Below are positions 42,370 through 42,921 of a DNA stretch of 42,921 bases, one piece after another. The stretch lies in NCBI RefSeq assembly GCF_001952855.1, contig NZ_LPNO01000018.1, positions 1-42,921 of the forward strand, given 5' to 3'. Position 1 is the stretch's first letter, and every line of letters begins with the position of its first letter. Origin of the DNA: Pseudomonas sp. ATCC PTA-122608. GTDB taxonomy: Bacteria; Pseudomonadota; Gammaproteobacteria; Pseudomonadales; Pseudomonadaceae. The notes under the pieces were generated by a model, which was not told the origin of the DNA, ran no database searches, and saw only the letters and a program-made list of their open reading frames with translations. The position numbers were made by a program, and so were the translations under genes.

Positions 42370-42921
42370 ATGCCCCTTGAATTCAGTTGGTTGATGCCCC
42401 TCTGTACCCCCGACTGGGCGGCGCGGCCGGGGCAATGGATCCAGCTGGCCCAGGCGGTGGAATACGCCGGCATCGACGGCCTGTGGATCCCCGGCGGCGC
42501 GCTGTGTGCCGACAGCCTCGGGGTGGCGGCGGCGTTGTGCGCCCACACCCGACGAGTGCAATTGTCGGTGAGCGTACCGCCGGAAGTCATGCTGCCGGCG
42601 GCACTGGCCACCACCCTGCAAAGCCTGCAATCGATCAGCAGCCACCGGGTGCGCCTGCACTTGCCCGACGGCGAACAAGGCAGCCTGCGCAGTGCGTTTG
42701 GCGAATGGCTGAACCGCGACCAGCGCAGCGAACGCATCGGCGAATACCTGGAGATTCTCCAACAACTGCTGGCACCGAATGACGGCGGCCTGGATTATCA
42801 AGGCCGCTATTTCCAACTGGAAAACGCCGGCGTCGCCCGCCGCGAACTGCCCGCGCCGCCACTGGTGCTGGACGACAGCCAAAGCCACGCGCTGGTGGCC
42901 GGCCACGCCCAGGTGTGCCTG
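42370..42921 (+). CDS. SsuD-like alkanesulfonate monooxygenase family protein, 3' end outside the window
   Basis: 184 codons are visible and open to the edge. The N-terminus MPLEFSWLMPLCTPDWAA, then YAGIDGLWIPGGALCADSLGVAAALCAHTRRVQLSVSVPPEVMLPA and RSERIGEYLEILQQLL, follow the SsuD order of segments (SsuD: [23 protein letters not shown]). SsuD cleaves alkanesulfonates with FMNH2. The usual RPG in the fifth strand reads VPP here, so the substrate may differ. It follows the LLM pair after a REP repeat. Confidence 0.8.
   Translation, partial: MPLEFSWLMPLCTPDWAARPGQWIQLAQAVEYAGIDGLWIPGGALCADSLGVAAALCAHTRRVQLSVSVPPEVMLPAALATTLQSLQSISSHRVRLHLPDGEQGSLRSAFGEWLNRDQRSERIGEYLEILQQLLAPNDGGLDYQGRYFQLENAGVARRELPAPPLVLDDSQSHALVAGHAQVCL

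Noticed and set aside
42212..42394. 60 aa frame between the LLM and SsuD-like genes
   Set aside because: It is formed by the second-family REP repeat and has no ribosome site or domain.

Overview
The window is chromosomal DNA of a fluorescent Pseudomonas, most likely the P. fluorescens group. The evidence is GC-rich coding sequence, REP repeats of the type known from these genomes (tgtgggagcgggcttgctcg and its complement), and gene sets typical of the genus (pirin, RND pump, MocR/LysE pair, ArnT, many luciferase-like monooxygenases). About 29 genes are supported. There are no rRNA, tRNA or CRISPR loci and no prophage.

Layout. 1-250: the tail of an IS3-like transposase that appears to have cut a repeat element. 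252-2624: MscS channel with a cyclic-nucleotide-like domain, and a pirin. 2823-7003: RND efflux adaptor and pump. 7155-9512: M20 carboxypeptidase and a MASE2-GGDEF diguanylate cyclase. 9592-11760: LysE exporter divergent from a MocR regulator. 12686-14887: fatty acid hydroxylase-type membrane protein and a secreted PPC-domain protein with a near-consensus LexA box. 15009-19207: ABC ATPase, FtsX-type permease and AttH-like lipoprotein operon. 19554-23823: Ais-like phosphatase, ArnT and a second ArnT-like glycosyltransferase (lipid A/LPS modification). 23891-25458: D-Ala-D-Ala dipeptidase and L,D-transpeptidase-like protein. 25425-26285: alpha/beta hydrolase.

26731 to the right edge looks like one functional island. 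It holds a peptide-type ABC importer operon, a TTC38-like TPR protein, a P1-family self-cleaving hydrolase, and an operon of TonB receptor, DszA/NtaA-type monooxygenase, periplasmic SurE paralogue and two luciferase-like monooxygenases, followed by an SsuD-like gene running off the edge. All four transcription units have near-perfect sigma-54 (-24/-12) promoters arranged as two divergent pairs. I infer a co-regulated scavenging system for an organosulfur (or related) nutrient: outer-membrane uptake, periplasmic and cytoplasmic hydrolysis, import, then oxidative cleavage.

The other notable content is non-coding. Two ~820 bp elements (11773-12600, 33368-34187), a 394 bp internally deleted relative (26315-26708) and an IS-truncated end (177-249) share one architecture: a giant nested palindrome with a REP pair at its centre and small hairpins at its ends. 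They abut stop codons, and one supplies the last codons and stop of a gene. Around these elements and the simple REP pair at 7026-7131, the + strand switches from G/T-rich on the left to C/A-rich on the right, whatever the direction of the flanking gene.
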